Below the pieces are notes generated by a model. That model saw only the letters and a program-made list of their open reading frames with translations, was not told the DNA's origin and searched no databases. Shown piece after piece: positions 1-7,988 of a DNA stretch of 34,248 bases. Positions within the stretch are counted from its first letter, which is position 1, and each line of letters starts with the position of its first letter. The stretch comes from Fidelibacterota bacterium. GTDB lineage: Bacteria; Fidelibacterota; Marinisomatia; Marinisomatales; UBA1611. Location of the stretch: positions 1 through 34,248 of the forward strand of contig JAOHKG010000010.1 of the NCBI GenBank assembly GCA_028101095.1, in the 5' to 3' direction. Made by a program: the position numbers and the translations under genes.

Positions 1-2
1 AC

Positions 3-380
3 CTCACCTCTCCTTCTATTCCATATCCATTTCAATTTAAAAAGTGGGTTGATTTTTATCAAAAAAATAATGAAAGTATATTTTCATATGCGGTACAAAG
101 AGATGATTGGATTATTGGTCATGGTAGTATTCAAATAAAAAAAAAGATAGGACATATTTTTCATGTTATAATTGACTCAGGGTACAGAAGGAAAGGATTG
201 GCCTCAAAATTAATTAAAGAATTAAAAGAGAAAGTTCACCAAAAAGGCGTGAAAGAAATAACTTTAAATGTAGATAGAAAAAACCTTGCCGCTTTTCACC
301 TTTATGAAAAATTAGGATTTCTCAAAGATATGGACGTATCAAAAAATACTTTAAGGATGAAGACTAAATTATACGCTTAA
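3..380 (+). CDS. GNAT-family N-acetyltransferase, 5' end outside window
   Basis: The frame is open from base 3 to the stop at 378-380, so only the C-terminal 125 residues are present and the start lies upstream of the window. The segment YRRKGLASKLIKEL, at about residues 60-73 of this fragment, matches GNAT motif A (R/Q-x-x-G-x-G/A), which binds the acetyl-CoA pyrophosphate. The later N-L-A-A-F-H-L-Y-E-K-L-G-F is the classic motif B end of the fold. The acceptor substrate cannot be told from this fragment. The gene ends inside the 3' end of the convergent fur-like gene (17-base overlap). Confidence 0.85.
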   Translation, partial: LTSPSIPYPFQFKKWVDFYQKNNESIFSYAVQRDDWIIGHGSIQIKKKIGHIFHVIIDSGYRRKGLASKLIKELKEKVHQKGVKEITLNVDRKNLAAFHLYEKLGFLKDMDVSKNTLRMKTKLYA

Positions 381-780
381 CAAATAGTTGATGCACATGC
401 CTCACTACTTTATATCCGTACTTTTTAGCAATTTTATCCTGCAATAGCTCAAGCTCTTCGTCAAAAAATTCAATTATTTTTCCTGAGTCAACACATATCA
501 TGTGGTCATGGTGATCATTATCAAGCTGTGCTTCATATAGACTTTTTCCATCACCTACATCCATTTTTTGAACCATTTTATTTTTGGTAAGAACATCTAT
601 TGTCCTATAGACTGTAGCTCTTGATACACCGATATTTTTACCACGAAGAGCCTGATATATTTCTTCAGCATCTCTATGCTTTTTACTTCTTTTAATTTCA
701 TCCCAGACTGATTGTCTTTGAAGTGTATATCTTAAACCTTCTTTTTTTAATACCTCTGTAAGACTTTCTTTATTATTCAT
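364..780 (-). CDS. Fur-family metal-responsive transcriptional regulator
   Basis: This 138-residue protein has the normal Fur/Zur/PerR length. An N-terminal winged helix contains the recognition helix VSRATVYRT (residues 52-60). The dimerisation domain carries the family metal motif H90-H91-D92-H93, C96, and later H128 and H130. Proteins of this family bind operators as metal- or peroxide-responsive repressors in the cytoplasm. The usual structural-zinc CxxC is reduced to C96-V-D-S99, and there is no second C-terminal cysteine pair, so the structural zinc site of E. coli-type Fur is missing. Whether it senses iron, zinc or peroxide cannot be decided here. It stands alone, divergent from nothing, 70 bases downstream of the helicase gene on the same strand. 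It could be co-transcribed with that gene. Confidence 0.9.
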   Translation of the reverse strand: MNNKESLTEVLKKEGLRYTLQRQSVWDEIKRSKKHRDAEEIYQALRGKNIGVSRATVYRTIDVLTKNKMVQKMDVGDGKSLYEAQLDNDHHDHMICVDSGKIIEFFDEELELLQDKIAKKYGYKVVRHVHQLFVKRII

Positions 781-849
781 TTTATATTTATTGTTTATTT
801 ATAGAATAATTTAATACATAATCAAAAAATAAATAAATCATACTTTAGA

Positions 850-3021
850 TTAGCTTACTTTTGTGAGGTTCGCATATTTCACGATTAATTTCTTTTTTGT
901 GCCATCTTTGAAAACAACACCGACTCTTTGGTTCTCTCCAGTGCCACTAAGCACCATAATTTTGCCCATTCCAAATATTGAATGTTCTACTAAGTCGCCA
1001 ACTTTAAAATCATCGAAGGTCGTTACAGTTCTTGTAACAGTAACTTTAGTATGTTTTTTTAAAGATCCTCCAACTACACGTCGAGTTAGTGCACTTTGAA
1101 ACTCAATACGATCTAAAAATTCTGGAGGAATTTCACCAATAAACCGACTTGGCATTCCAATAATATTTTCGCCACCCATCCTGCGCCTATTTGTAGCATA
1201 AAGAAGAATTGCTTTTTCTTGTGCTCTTGTTAAGGCGACATAAAAAAGTCTTCTTTCTTCTTCGAGTTCTTTCTTATTCTCAAGAGTAGCGTATAGAGGA
1301 AATAAACCATCATCAAGACCCGCAATAAAAACAACTGGAAACTCCAGACCTTTAGAAGAGTGAACTGTCATTAAGGTAACTCTATTATCAGAATCATTCC
1401 AATGGTCAATGTCAGATAATAAAGAGACTTCTTCTAAAAAATCACTTAGGTTTGCATTAGGTTTTTTGGAACAGAAATCATCTATACTATTAAGCAACTC
1501 TAAAATATTTTCATAGCGTTCTTTATCTTCAGGATTTTCAGACTTTTTAAATTTAGAAAGTACTCCAACCTCTTCGATTAAACTTCTGCTTAGTTCATTT
1601 GCACTAAGTTTATTTCTTAAACTGTGATATTTTTTTACTAAATCGTAAAAAGCAATTAAAGCAATAGATTGTTTGCCTCTAATGGATAACTGATCTGCTA
1701 TTTTTAAAACATCAAATAACTCAATTTTATCTTTTTCAGATCTCAAAACACACTTATCCATTGTTTTCATACCAATACCCCTTGGAGGGAAATTAATAAT
1801 TCTGCGCAGTGAAATTGTATCTCTAAGATTTATAACAAGCCTTAAGTATGCGAGTACATCCTTTACCTCTTTTCGATCATAAAACCTTACACTACCAACT
1901 AAGTTATATGGTATACCCATTCTTCTAAAGCTATCTTCTAAAGCCCTAGATTGTGCATTTGTTCTGTATAGAACTGAAAAATCACTAAATGTCCTTTTGT
2001 TAAGTTTTATTTCTTTCTCAATAGACGATATAATAGCATCAGATTCTTCTAATTCATCCCGTGTTTCCATTAAACCTAATAATTCTCCAGAACCATTTTC
2101 AGCGGTTAACGTTTTAGTTGCTCTTACATCATTATGCGAGACCACTGCCGTTGCTGCATCCAAAATCTGTTGAGTTGATCTGTAATTTTTTTCCAGTGTA
2201 AATATTTGACAACTAGGGAAAGATTTTTCAAAATCTAAAATATTTGTAACATCTGCACCTCTCCAACCGTAAATAGATTGATCATCATCTCCAACAACCG
2301 ATATTTGTTTATTCTTTTCAGCTAACCGTGTAAGAAAGAGAAACTGAGGACGATTTGTATCTTGGTATTCATCAACTAAAATATATTTCCATTGATTTTG
2401 ATACTTTTTTAGAATTTTTGGGTGTTCATCAAAAAGTTCCAGTGGTTTGAGCAATAGATCATCAAAATCGAGTGCTTCATTTTTCTTTAAAGCTTTTTGA
2501 TATTCGCTGTAAACATCTACAATTTTTTTCTCAATTATTGTTCTCGCTTTTCTTAATTGTGACGAGGGGCTAATCATTTTATTTTTTAAATAACTTATCT
2601 GGTTACGCACGTTATTTGGCGATAATTGGTCTTTTGGAATATTTAAATTTTTCAATATTACTTTTAGTAAATCCTTTTGATCCTGAACATCATATATTGC
2701 AAAGCTTGGGCTGATATTTAAATGTGAGGATTCTATTCTTAAGAGACGTGCACATACGGAGTGAAAAGTTCCAATAGTGATTGGTAAATCTTTTGCTTTT
2801 AATAAATCCATAACCCGCTCTTTCATTTCTTTGGCGGCTTTATTTGTAAATGTTACGGATAAAATATTTTCAGGCTTAAATTGCTTATCTTTAATAAGGT
2901 GAAACATTTTGTGTGTAAGTACCCGAGTTTTCCCACTTCCGGCACCTGCAAATATTAGAACTGGGCCATCTGTAGCTTCAACTGCCGCACGTTGTGTCTT
3001 ATTTAAAGTTTTTAAACTCAT
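850..3021 (-). CDS. pcrA: UvrD/PcrA-type superfamily 1 DNA helicase
   Basis: This is an ATP-dependent 3'-5' DNA helicase of 723 residues, as expected for PcrA/UvrD, acting in excision repair and in removing recombinase or stalled RNA polymerase. Walker A (AGAGSGKT) is at residues 25-32. Walker B/motif II (DEYQDT) is near residue 218. Motif III (GDDDQSIYGWRGA) follows, and motifs V-VI (TVHSSKGLEF; EERRLFYVALTRA) lie in the second RecA-like lobe. The last 50 residues (about 670-720, FKVGDLVEHSIFGMGKI) form the Tudor-like fold that in PcrA/UvrD contacts RNA polymerase. Its ATG overlaps the mltG stop by four bases, so the two are translated in series from mltG. The choice between the names uvrD and pcrA is conventional. 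Confidence 0.95.
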   Translation of the reverse strand: MSLKTLNKTQRAAVEATDGPVLIFAGAGSGKTRVLTHKMFHLIKDKQFKPENILSVTFTNKAAKEMKERVMDLLKAKDLPITIGTFHSVCARLLRIESSHLNISPSFAIYDVQDQKDLLKVILKNLNIPKDQLSPNNVRNQISYLKNKMISPSSQLRKARTIIEKKIVDVYSEYQKALKKNEALDFDDLLLKPLELFDEHPKILKKYQNQWKYILVDEYQDTNRPQFLFLTRLAEKNKQISVVGDDDQSIYGWRGADVTNILDFEKSFPSCQIFTLEKNYRSTQQILDAATAVVSHNDVRATKTLTAENGSGELLGLMETRDELEESDAIISSIEKEIKLNKRTFSDFSVLYRTNAQSRALEDSFRRMGIPYNLVGSVRFYDRKEVKDVLAYLRLVINLRDTISLRRIINFPPRGIGMKTMDKCVLRSEKDKIELFDVLKIADQLSIRGKQSIALIAFYDLVKKYHSLRNKLSANELSRSLIEEVGVLSKFKKSENPEDKERYENILELLNSIDDFCSKKPNANLSDFLEEVSLLSDIDHWNDSDNRVTLMTVHSSKGLEFPVVFIAGLDDGLFPLYATLENKKELEEERRLFYVALTRAQEKAILLYATNRRRMGGENIIGMPSRFIGEIPPEFLDRIEFQSALTRRVVGGSLKKHTKVTVTRTVTTFDDFKVGDLVEHSIFGMGKIMVLSGTGENQRVGVVFKDGTKKKLIVKYANLTKVS

Positions 3022-4049
3022 TTTTTTCTCTTTTTTCTATGTTCTCTTCGAAGTTTTTGAAGTTTTCGTTTTGCACGGTTATGATCATTTTCATTAGTGG
3101 AGAAAGTATGATAACCATCTCCAGTAGCGACAAAATAAATAAAGTCGTTTTTTTCTGGATATAATGCTGCCCTTATAGATTCTTTTCCGGGAGAATTTAT
3201 AGGACCGGGAGGCAGACCTTTATGTAAGTAGGTATTATAAGCAGATATTATTTTTAAATCTTTATTTAGAAGTCTTCTAGGGCTATCAGGAATAATATAT
3301 TGAATAGTTGGGTCAGCTTGTAATCTCATATTTATGTTTAATCGATTATGATATACAGCAGAAATTTTAGATCTCTCACTGTCGTAAATAGCCTCACCCT
3401 CAATTATGGAGGCTAATGTAACTACTTCATGTTCTGTAAAATTCAATTCTTTAGCCCGTTTGTAATTATCATTATTCCAAAAGGTCTTATATTCTTTAAT
3501 TAGTTGAGCTAACACGGACTCAGGACTTTCACCTTCAAAGAAAAAGTAAGTATCGGGAGACAAATAACCTTCTAAAGAGCTACTTTTAATACCATGTTTG
3601 GAAATGAATTTCTCATTTTCAATTAATTCCAACAAATCTAGACTATCAAAACCCATTACAATTGATAGATGATTAGCAATTTGATTAACATTCCAACCCT
3701 CTAGTATTCTAACTTTTTTGACTTCTGGAGCACCATATACAAGCTGCTGAATTATTGAATAATTAGATTTAGCATTCACTATTCTAAAAGTACCGGTTGG
3801 TAGCTCCTTCTCTTTACCCATAATCATTACAGCAAGCGAAAATATTTTCTTATTTGAGATTACATTTTTATTCGATAATAAATTTGAAATATTTTTCAAT
3901 GTTGAACCAGATTTAACTGTTATTTTTATAATTTTGTGTGGATTTTGCTGAGGCCAAAATAATATAACTGATATTGAAATAAATATTAGAGATATAAAAA
4001 ATATTATTCCTGTGAATAAAGATGACTTTGTTTTGAATTTTTTGGTCAT
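3018..4049 (-). CDS. mltG: Endolytic murein transglycosylase MltG
   Basis: MltG cleaves nascent peptidoglycan strands at the inner membrane and sets glycan chain length. The 343-residue protein has a short cytoplasmic N-terminus, one membrane helix (about residues 11-33), a LysM-like segment and the YceG catalytic domain. The domain shows LEGYLSPDTYFF (159-170), the catalytic glutamate E217 in ASIIEGEA, and LQADPTIQY (243-251). The C-terminal motifs are LPPGPINSPG and a final YFVATGDGYHTFS. The C-terminus is very basic (KLRRE then KKRKK). The gene is first in a two-gene unit, and its stop overlaps the helicase start by four bases. The start ATG follows an AT-rich leader with no strong Shine-Dalgarno. 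Confidence 0.95.
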   Translation of the reverse strand: MTKKFKTKSSLFTGIIFFISLIFISISVILFWPQQNPHKIIKITVKSGSTLKNISNLLSNKNVISNKKIFSLAVMIMGKEKELPTGTFRIVNAKSNYSIIQQLVYGAPEVKKVRILEGWNVNQIANHLSIVMGFDSLDLLELIENEKFISKHGIKSSSLEGYLSPDTYFFFEGESPESVLAQLIKEYKTFWNNDNYKRAKELNFTEHEVVTLASIIEGEAIYDSERSKISAVYHNRLNINMRLQADPTIQYIIPDSPRRLLNKDLKIISAYNTYLHKGLPPGPINSPGKESIRAALYPEKNDFIYFVATGDGYHTFSTNENDHNRAKRKLQKLRREHRKKRKK

Positions 4050-4163
4050 TTTGAACCCGGAAATATATTATAATTATTTTTATTTTAACATATAATAATT
4101 CCAATGAAATGGTTGTAAAAATGATTTTGGCCCTTAAAGAATCAATTGTAATTTATACTTCAT

Positions 4164-4406
4164 ATGAGCAAACTTTTTTACAAAGAAGGTATCAACAAAA
4201 AGTCAACGTTATTTGATTCATGGGCTTTTAGTAGAATTAATTACATATTTTTTTTTGTCGGGCTAGCACTTATTTTCTTAGGCTATATTGTAATGGCTAC
4301 TGGATCTGTAAATAGCTTTCAAAGTTTAACTTTAGCACCCACTCTTCTTTTTTCTGGTTACATTATATTAATTCCACTATCATTATTGTACAGAAAACAT
4401 AGTTAA
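4164..4406 (+). CDS. Small two-helix membrane protein, DUF3098-like
   Basis: This 80-residue protein has a short N-terminus and two predicted membrane helices (about residues 27-46 and 57-76). They are separated by a polar loop (TGSVNSFQS), and the C-terminus is RKHS. The pattern fits the DUF3098 family of FCB bacteria: a helix with G-Y-I-V-M-x-T-G, a short loop, then L-A-P-T-L-L-x-S-G-Y. Members have no known biochemical role and often sit near cell-division or isoprenoid genes. It is read divergently from mltG, with the start 115 bases away. The tRNA-Asp gene follows 10 bases after its stop and could share its transcript. The family call rests on pattern recognition. Confidence 0.7.
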   Translation: MSKLFYKEGINKKSTLFDSWAFSRINYIFFFVGLALIFLGYIVMATGSVNSFQSLTLAPTLLFSGYIILIPLSLLYRKHS

Positions 4407-4416
4407 ATAAATAAAA

Positions 4417-4600
<184 letters not shown>

Positions 4601-4618
4601 TGCTACCATACTGCTACC
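4601..4618 (+). repeat. Paired TGCTACC motifs inside left island end
   Basis: TGCTACC occurs at 4601-4607 and 4612-4618, 11 bases apart, immediately inside attL. A third copy is at 12219-12225, between the integrase start and attR. The spacing of about one helical turn and the position at both ends suit recombinase or excisionase arm sites. The role is inferred. The rest of 4619-4770 holds no gene I can support. Confidence 0.35.
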
Positions 4619-4770
4619 CTAATGTAGTAACTCAACTTATTATCAAGGTATGGTTTATTGTATAGCTCCAAAATCAACGAGTTTAGACCCCCATACCTCG
4701 AAACAAGCAGGGGTAGGTACAACTGTATAGTAGGTGCATCCATTCTAAAATAAGTTTTAAATTATTTCAT

Positions 4771-5397
4771 ATGTTTTTAGGACCTTACAATCTTTGGGAT
4801 ATTATTACGGTAGATGAAATACCTACCTTGGAGATTACTGCTATTATTTTTAATCTGGATGAAAAACTCAATCATTACTTTCAGCATAGTCATCTTCCAC
4901 TTAAAGATAATAGCATTGAATATTGCAAAAATGAAAATGATAAACAGGTAGAGTTATTATATTTTTCTATAAGCAAGGTACAATTGTTTTTTAAGGGAAA
5001 TCCTGATTCCACAAAAAGAAAGAATCAAATAGAGTATCTTTCAAACACACTAGACCACTTTGTGACCTGGTATGATAATAATAAGTTAATTATACCTAAG
5101 AAAGCACCCGAGTTAAAATGGAACAAAGGTATTTTCTTTGCAAATCAAGATTTCTCTATTATTACAATTAAAGATGAGACCTATAGTCTCAGACCAAACC
5201 AATCTAAAGTGGTCGGGCTTCTTTTTAAGAATCTTACTGATGAGCTTGATGGGTTATCTTATTGGGAACTTGCTAGAGAGTTAGATTTAACTAATAATTA
5301 TAATTCAAAACTATCAAATTATTTCAAGGATTCACCAAGGGTAGGAGATTTGTTCAATCACTCCAGAAGAAATGGTAAATATACCCTAAAAACCTAA
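4771..5397 (+). CDS. Element-encoded protein with C-terminal winged-helix-like domain
   Basis: I do not recognise a named family for this 208-residue protein. The N-terminal 110 residues look like a mixed globular domain without known motifs. The C-terminal 75 residues (from about YSLRPNQSKVV, residues 137-147) resemble a winged-helix module common in phage- and plasmid-borne proteins: a short beta hairpin, a helix starting R-P-N-Q-S-K-V-V-x-L-L, a second helix (YWELARELDL), then K-L-S-N-Y-F-K-D-S-P and a closing N-G-K-Y-T-L wing. A DNA-binding regulatory role for the island is a reasonable inference. It is the first gene of the left block, and no strong Shine-Dalgarno precedes the ATG. Confidence 0.65.
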   Translation: MFLGPYNLWDIITVDEIPTLEITAIIFNLDEKLNHYFQHSHLPLKDNSIEYCKNENDKQVELLYFSISKVQLFFKGNPDSTKRKNQIEYLSNTLDHFVTWYDNNKLIIPKKAPELKWNKGIFFANQDFSIITIKDETYSLRPNQSKVVGLLFKNLTDELDGLSYWELARELDLTNNYNSKLSNYFKDSPRVGDLFNHSRRNGKYTLKT

Positions 5398-5450
5398 GAT
5401 ACTCCGTGGTCGCTCCGACCTCACTCCCCAGCTACTCCTAAGCTTGGGCT

Positions 5451-5675
5451 ATGAAATTATCATTCAAAACCCCAATTAAATCTATCAGGGACAAGTGTCT
5501 TGATTGTACTGCTGGTTCCCGCAAAGAAATAAGATTATGCCCAGTGATAGAATGTGCACTCTACCCCTATCGTTTTGGTAAAAGACCTACACAGGCGATA
5601 GTTGATACCATTAATGATTATTATGATAAAAACTCTGAGCCTGCTAGGGGTTTATCAGATAAAAAGGGTATTTGA
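5451..5675 (+). CDS. Small four-cysteine protein of phage/island type
   Basis: This 74-residue protein has the pattern CLDC (residues 16-19), then SRKEIRLCPVIEC (C30, C35) and LYPYRFGKRP. The four cysteines could bind zinc. Proteins with the same layout (I-R-x-K-C-x-D-C-x-x-G-S-x-K-E-V-x-x-C-P, then C-x-L-x-P-Y-R-x-G) are common in prophages and integrative elements next to replication or regulation genes, but I know of no established function. It ends three bases before the next gene, so the pair is probably co-translated. Zinc binding is inferred from the cysteines only. Confidence 0.75.
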   Translation: MKLSFKTPIKSIRDKCLDCTAGSRKEIRLCPVIECALYPYRFGKRPTQAIVDTINDYYDKNSEPARGLSDKKGI

Positions 5676-5678
5676 GCG

Positions 5679-6179
5679 ATGGACATTAAGGTTAAAATGA
5701 ACAAAGGATGCTTCTATCGTAATGATATTTGGTTTTCCTCAGCTTATCTGAGCCTAAGTATCTCATCAAGGGATTTATTACAATGCTTGGTTACAGAAAT
5801 AAATAAAGCTAAGGTTAAGGGTAAATGGGTATCTTTCCGTAATGGAGAGTTATCCTTTATAGAATCTGATTACATCAAACTGACTAAAAGAAGTAAACAA
5901 ACTTATGTAAACGCAAGAAACCAACTTATTCAAACTGGATTTATTAAAATGACTCACAGAGGTGGTAATGGTGCCGGCGATAGAGCGATGTATCGTGTTT
6001 TGATTGCGGATGATGTAAGAATTGAGCATCAACGCTGGCGAAAGTATCCTGAGCAAAACTGGACTAATGAAATACCAAAGTCCAGGGGACTAACAATTGG
6101 AAAAAAAACAAGGTTTAAGAAAGGTCAGAGTGCTAGGAAAGTTATTTCTCACCCTATTGAACTAGACCCTAAAGTATGA
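5679..6179 (+). CDS. Replication-initiator-like winged-helix protein of the island
   Basis: The 166-residue protein opens with KGCFYRNDIWFSSAYLSL, then I-S-S-R-D-L-L-Q-C-L. This matches the start of phage/satellite replication or regulatory proteins, which describe a replication-type helix-turn-helix. The second half of the domain (YIKLTKRSKQTYVNARNQL, about residues 67-85) looks like a recognition helix, followed by the wing QTGFIKMTHRGG. The C-terminal 45 residues are basic and low in complexity. The gene is three bases downstream of the four-cysteine gene. Right after the stop, the motif HPIELDP recurs twice in degraded form in a shifted frame, which suggests that an originally longer tail has been lost. 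A role in element replication is inference. Confidence 0.6.
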   Translation: MDIKVKMNKGCFYRNDIWFSSAYLSLSISSRDLLQCLVTEINKAKVKGKWVSFRNGELSFIESDYIKLTKRSKQTYVNARNQLIQTGFIKMTHRGGNGAGDRAMYRVLIADDVRIEHQRWRKYPEQNWTNEIPKSRGLTIGKKTRFKKGQSARKVISHPIELDPKV

Positions 6180-6591
6180 ATTCCACCCTAATGAACTATA
6201 CCCTTGTTTTGATTAAGCTCCTAAAGAACTTGACCCTTCCTCCTCGTAGGAACTCTTTATTAAGGGTCTACTCTAATAGGGTATCTTATAAGTAGCCATA
6301 CATACTAGTAAGATGCCATCCTTGTTATATCGGGATAGTAAATAAATCACTTCCGTGTAACATAAGCCATAAGAAGGGATGGCACTGTGATAATCTCTTC
6401 CTTGTTAATATCGTTGAGTAATTCAATCAGCTACAAAACAGGTGCTCCGTATATGATGTTACTTAGTTTATCTCCCCTTATTAATTAAATAAGTAATCAA
6501 TCAGTACTACGCTGTAGGTGTGATAAAATAGTACCCATTGCACGCTCTGATTAAGATAGGGGGGTTTTTGTTTGTGGGATGATTTGTATAT
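6180..6591. other. Gene-free stretch with eroded tandem motif and repeats
   Basis: No gene is supported over about 410 bases. Bases 6150-6245 hold three related units starting CACCCTATTGAACTAGACCC, CACCCTAATGAACTATACCC and GCTCCTAAAGAACTTGACCC, spaced 34 and 33 bases apart. Farther on, TGCCATCC (6314-6321) faces GGATGGCA (6377-6384) as an inverted pair. The segment CCTTGTTATATCG is repeated near 6400 as CCTTGTTAATATCG. The arrangement could be an untranslated structured RNA or part of an element origin. Nothing decides this. Confidence 0.4.
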
Positions 6592-6595
6592 TTGG
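6556..6595 (+). repeat. Cassette-type intergenic repeat, copy 1
   Basis: Contains GGGGGGTTTTTGTTTGTGGG followed by ATGATTTGTATATTTGGG. It matches the T-tract and tail half of the repeats near 7161, 10136, 12451 and 23701. It ends just before the ATG at 6598. The left half, where other copies have the CCCCACATT hairpin arm, is not preserved. Confidence 0.6.
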
Positions 6596-6597
6596 GT

Positions 6598-7095
6598 ATG
6601 GTTAGATATTTATCATTTCTACTATTCATTGGGTTGGCTTGGGGGCAAAGTCTAAAATTCATTAATATTGATGGACGGTCTATTACTTTTAAAAAGGCTC
6701 CTTCACAATTAAGATTTGGACCATACACCAGCGACACTTTTTATTTAAACGGGACTAATTATTCTTTAAAGAATATAGACTTTAAAACAAAAGTAGTTAA
6801 GGTAAAAAAGATATACCGTAATGGTATAAGCCAATTTATTAATTATAACAAATACGAAGAAATTCCCTTTGATTCTATTCGTTCTTTCAGGTACTTAAAA
6901 CGAAGTTTTAGTGTCATTCCGATGGTAATTGGTGGAGCTATAGGATACTTTTATTTAACAAATCCAAATGCCAATACTCTATCTTTTTATTTTAGTATGT
7001 CTGCTTTCGGACTTGGTGTGAATTTATCATTTAGGCCAAAGTTTAGTGAGGAATTAATTGTGGGAGATGGTGGATGGACTATCAACACTGAATAA
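6598..7095 (+). CDS. Exported protein of unknown function
   Basis: I do not recognise the family. Starting at the ATG at 6598 (a TTG six bases earlier is less likely) gives 165 residues. There is a clear signal peptide, MVRYLSFLLFIGLAWGQ. Next comes a domain rich in short beta strands (NIDGRSITFKK; GPYTSDTFYLNGTNY; FKTKVVKVKK), then two short hydrophobic segments near residues 105-140 (VIPMVIGGAIGYFYL and a following FYFSMSAFGLGVNL). It may be a periplasmic or envelope-anchored protein. It is bounded on both sides by copies of the same intergenic repeat, so it may have arrived as a single-gene unit. Confidence 0.6.
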   Translation: MVRYLSFLLFIGLAWGQSLKFINIDGRSITFKKAPSQLRFGPYTSDTFYLNGTNYSLKNIDFKTKVVKVKKIYRNGISQFINYNKYEEIPFDSIRSFRYLKRSFSVIPMVIGGAIGYFYLTNPNANTLSFYFSMSAFGLGVNLSFRPKFSEELIVGDGGWTINTE

Positions 7096-7126
7096 TCCAC
7101 ATCTTTTTTCATATAAACTCTAGCCG

Positions 7127-7212
7127 TCATAAACCAAAAGAAAGATAGGACAAGTTTATGGACACACATTATTGGTTTTTTTGTTTATGGGATGATAGGT
7201 TGATTTAAAACT
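7127..7212 (+). repeat. Cassette-type intergenic repeat, copy 2
   Basis: Two parts are present. CATAAACCAAAAGAAAG matches the second repeat type seen at 13239 and 23670. CACACATTATTGG, a T-run and GTTTATGGGATGATAGGTTG then match the first type. The copy separates the exported protein gene from the thioredoxin gene. Confidence 0.6.
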
Positions 7213-7228
7213 AATCTTTAGATAAAAA

Positions 7229-7714
7229 ATGAATAGAACAAAACCGGAATTACTAAATTTATTAAAAACACACTGGCTGTGGATATGGTTCTGGCGTTTA
7301 ACTTTGGTTTTTTCTCTCTCCTACGCTTGGTATTGTTTTTATGTCCCTTCTAACGATATTGTTTGGGCTGAAAATTATATCTCTGCTCAAAACAAAGCGT
7401 TCCAGTCTGATAAGCCTATTATACTCTTTTTTACTGGAAAGTGGTGTGTCCCCTGTAAAATTATGAAGCGTCAAGTTTGGGCAGATGAGCAAGTTAGGGA
7501 TGTAGTAAATAAAGAGTTTATCCCATTGATAATTGATGTAGATGACCCTGATAACATTGATTTATTGGTTCGCTATAATGTTGCTGGTACACCAATTACG
7601 ATTATTACCGATTCAAATGGAAATGCTTTGCAATGGCGAGTAGGGGGAATTGGCAAATCCGAATTTCTTGAACTACTGAGGGAATCAAGTTCAATTGCCA
7701 TTAATACTATATAG
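7229..7714 (+). CDS. Membrane-anchored thioredoxin-like protein
   Basis: The protein has 161 residues with one N-terminal membrane helix (about 18-40) followed by a thioredoxin fold. The active site is W72-C73-V-P-C76, followed by KIMKRQVW, which is typical of the thioredoxin_7/DsbD-gamma-like group. The cis-proline motif GTPIT comes later in the fold (VAGTPITIITDSNG). The catalytic domain is probably on the outer face of the cytoplasmic membrane, giving or taking electrons from envelope cysteines. No partner (DsbD, CcdA) is adjacent. It lies between two copies of the intergenic repeat, like its upstream neighbour, which suggests that it is cargo of the island. Confidence 0.85.
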   Translation: MNRTKPELLNLLKTHWLWIWFWRLTLVFSLSYAWYCFYVPSNDIVWAENYISAQNKAFQSDKPIILFFTGKWCVPCKIMKRQVWADEQVRDVVNKEFIPLIIDVDDPDNIDLLVRYNVAGTPITIITDSNGNALQWRVGGIGKSEFLELLRESSSIAINTI

Positions 7715-7720
7715 TCTTTT

Positions 7721-7762
7721 TAAACCCCCACATTCGTCGGGTTTTTTGTTTATAGCCTCACA
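7721..7762 (+). terminator. Terminator and repeat copy after thioredoxin gene
   Basis: AAACCCCCACATTCGTCGGGTTTTTTG forms a short CCC(G)A/TCGGG hairpin followed by six T and GTTTATAG. It is the same family as the element at 11236, here serving as terminator for the thioredoxin gene. Confidence 0.65.
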
Positions 7763-7778
7763 CACATTGTAGGTTGGT

Positions 7779-7988
7779 TTAATTATACTGAAATGCTGCT
7801 TCTAATGGCACATCAAAAACTTTAGCTATACGAAATGCAAGCTCAAGTGATGGTGAGTATTTTTGTGCTTCAAGTGCAATAATCGTTTGTCGTGTGACAC
7901 TTGCTTTCTCAGCTAACTCTGCCTGAGTCATCTCATTTGCCTCAAATCGCAACCGACGAATTTGATTCTTTATTTTATGTTTTTTCAT
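7779..7988 (-). CDS. XRE-family helix-turn-helix regulator
   Basis: The 69-residue protein is almost entirely one lambda-repressor-like [13 protein letters not shown] (residues 20-29) is helix 2, [15 protein letters not shown] is the recognition helix and turn, and [21 protein letters not shown] is the closing helices. Regulators of this exact shape are commonly coded next to a DUF2178-like membrane protein. That is what is found here: the ATG follows the stop of the upstream gene with no gap (TAGATG). The pair probably controls its own expression. The ligand or signal is unknown. Confidence 0.9.
   Translation of the reverse strand: MKKHKIKNQIRRLRFEANEMTQAELAEKASVTRQTIIALEAQKYSPSLELAFRIAKVFDVPLEAAFQYN

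Noticed and set aside
863-1099. Plus-strand open frame inside the helicase gene
   Set aside because: It lies fully inside conserved helicase coding sequence on the opposite strand.
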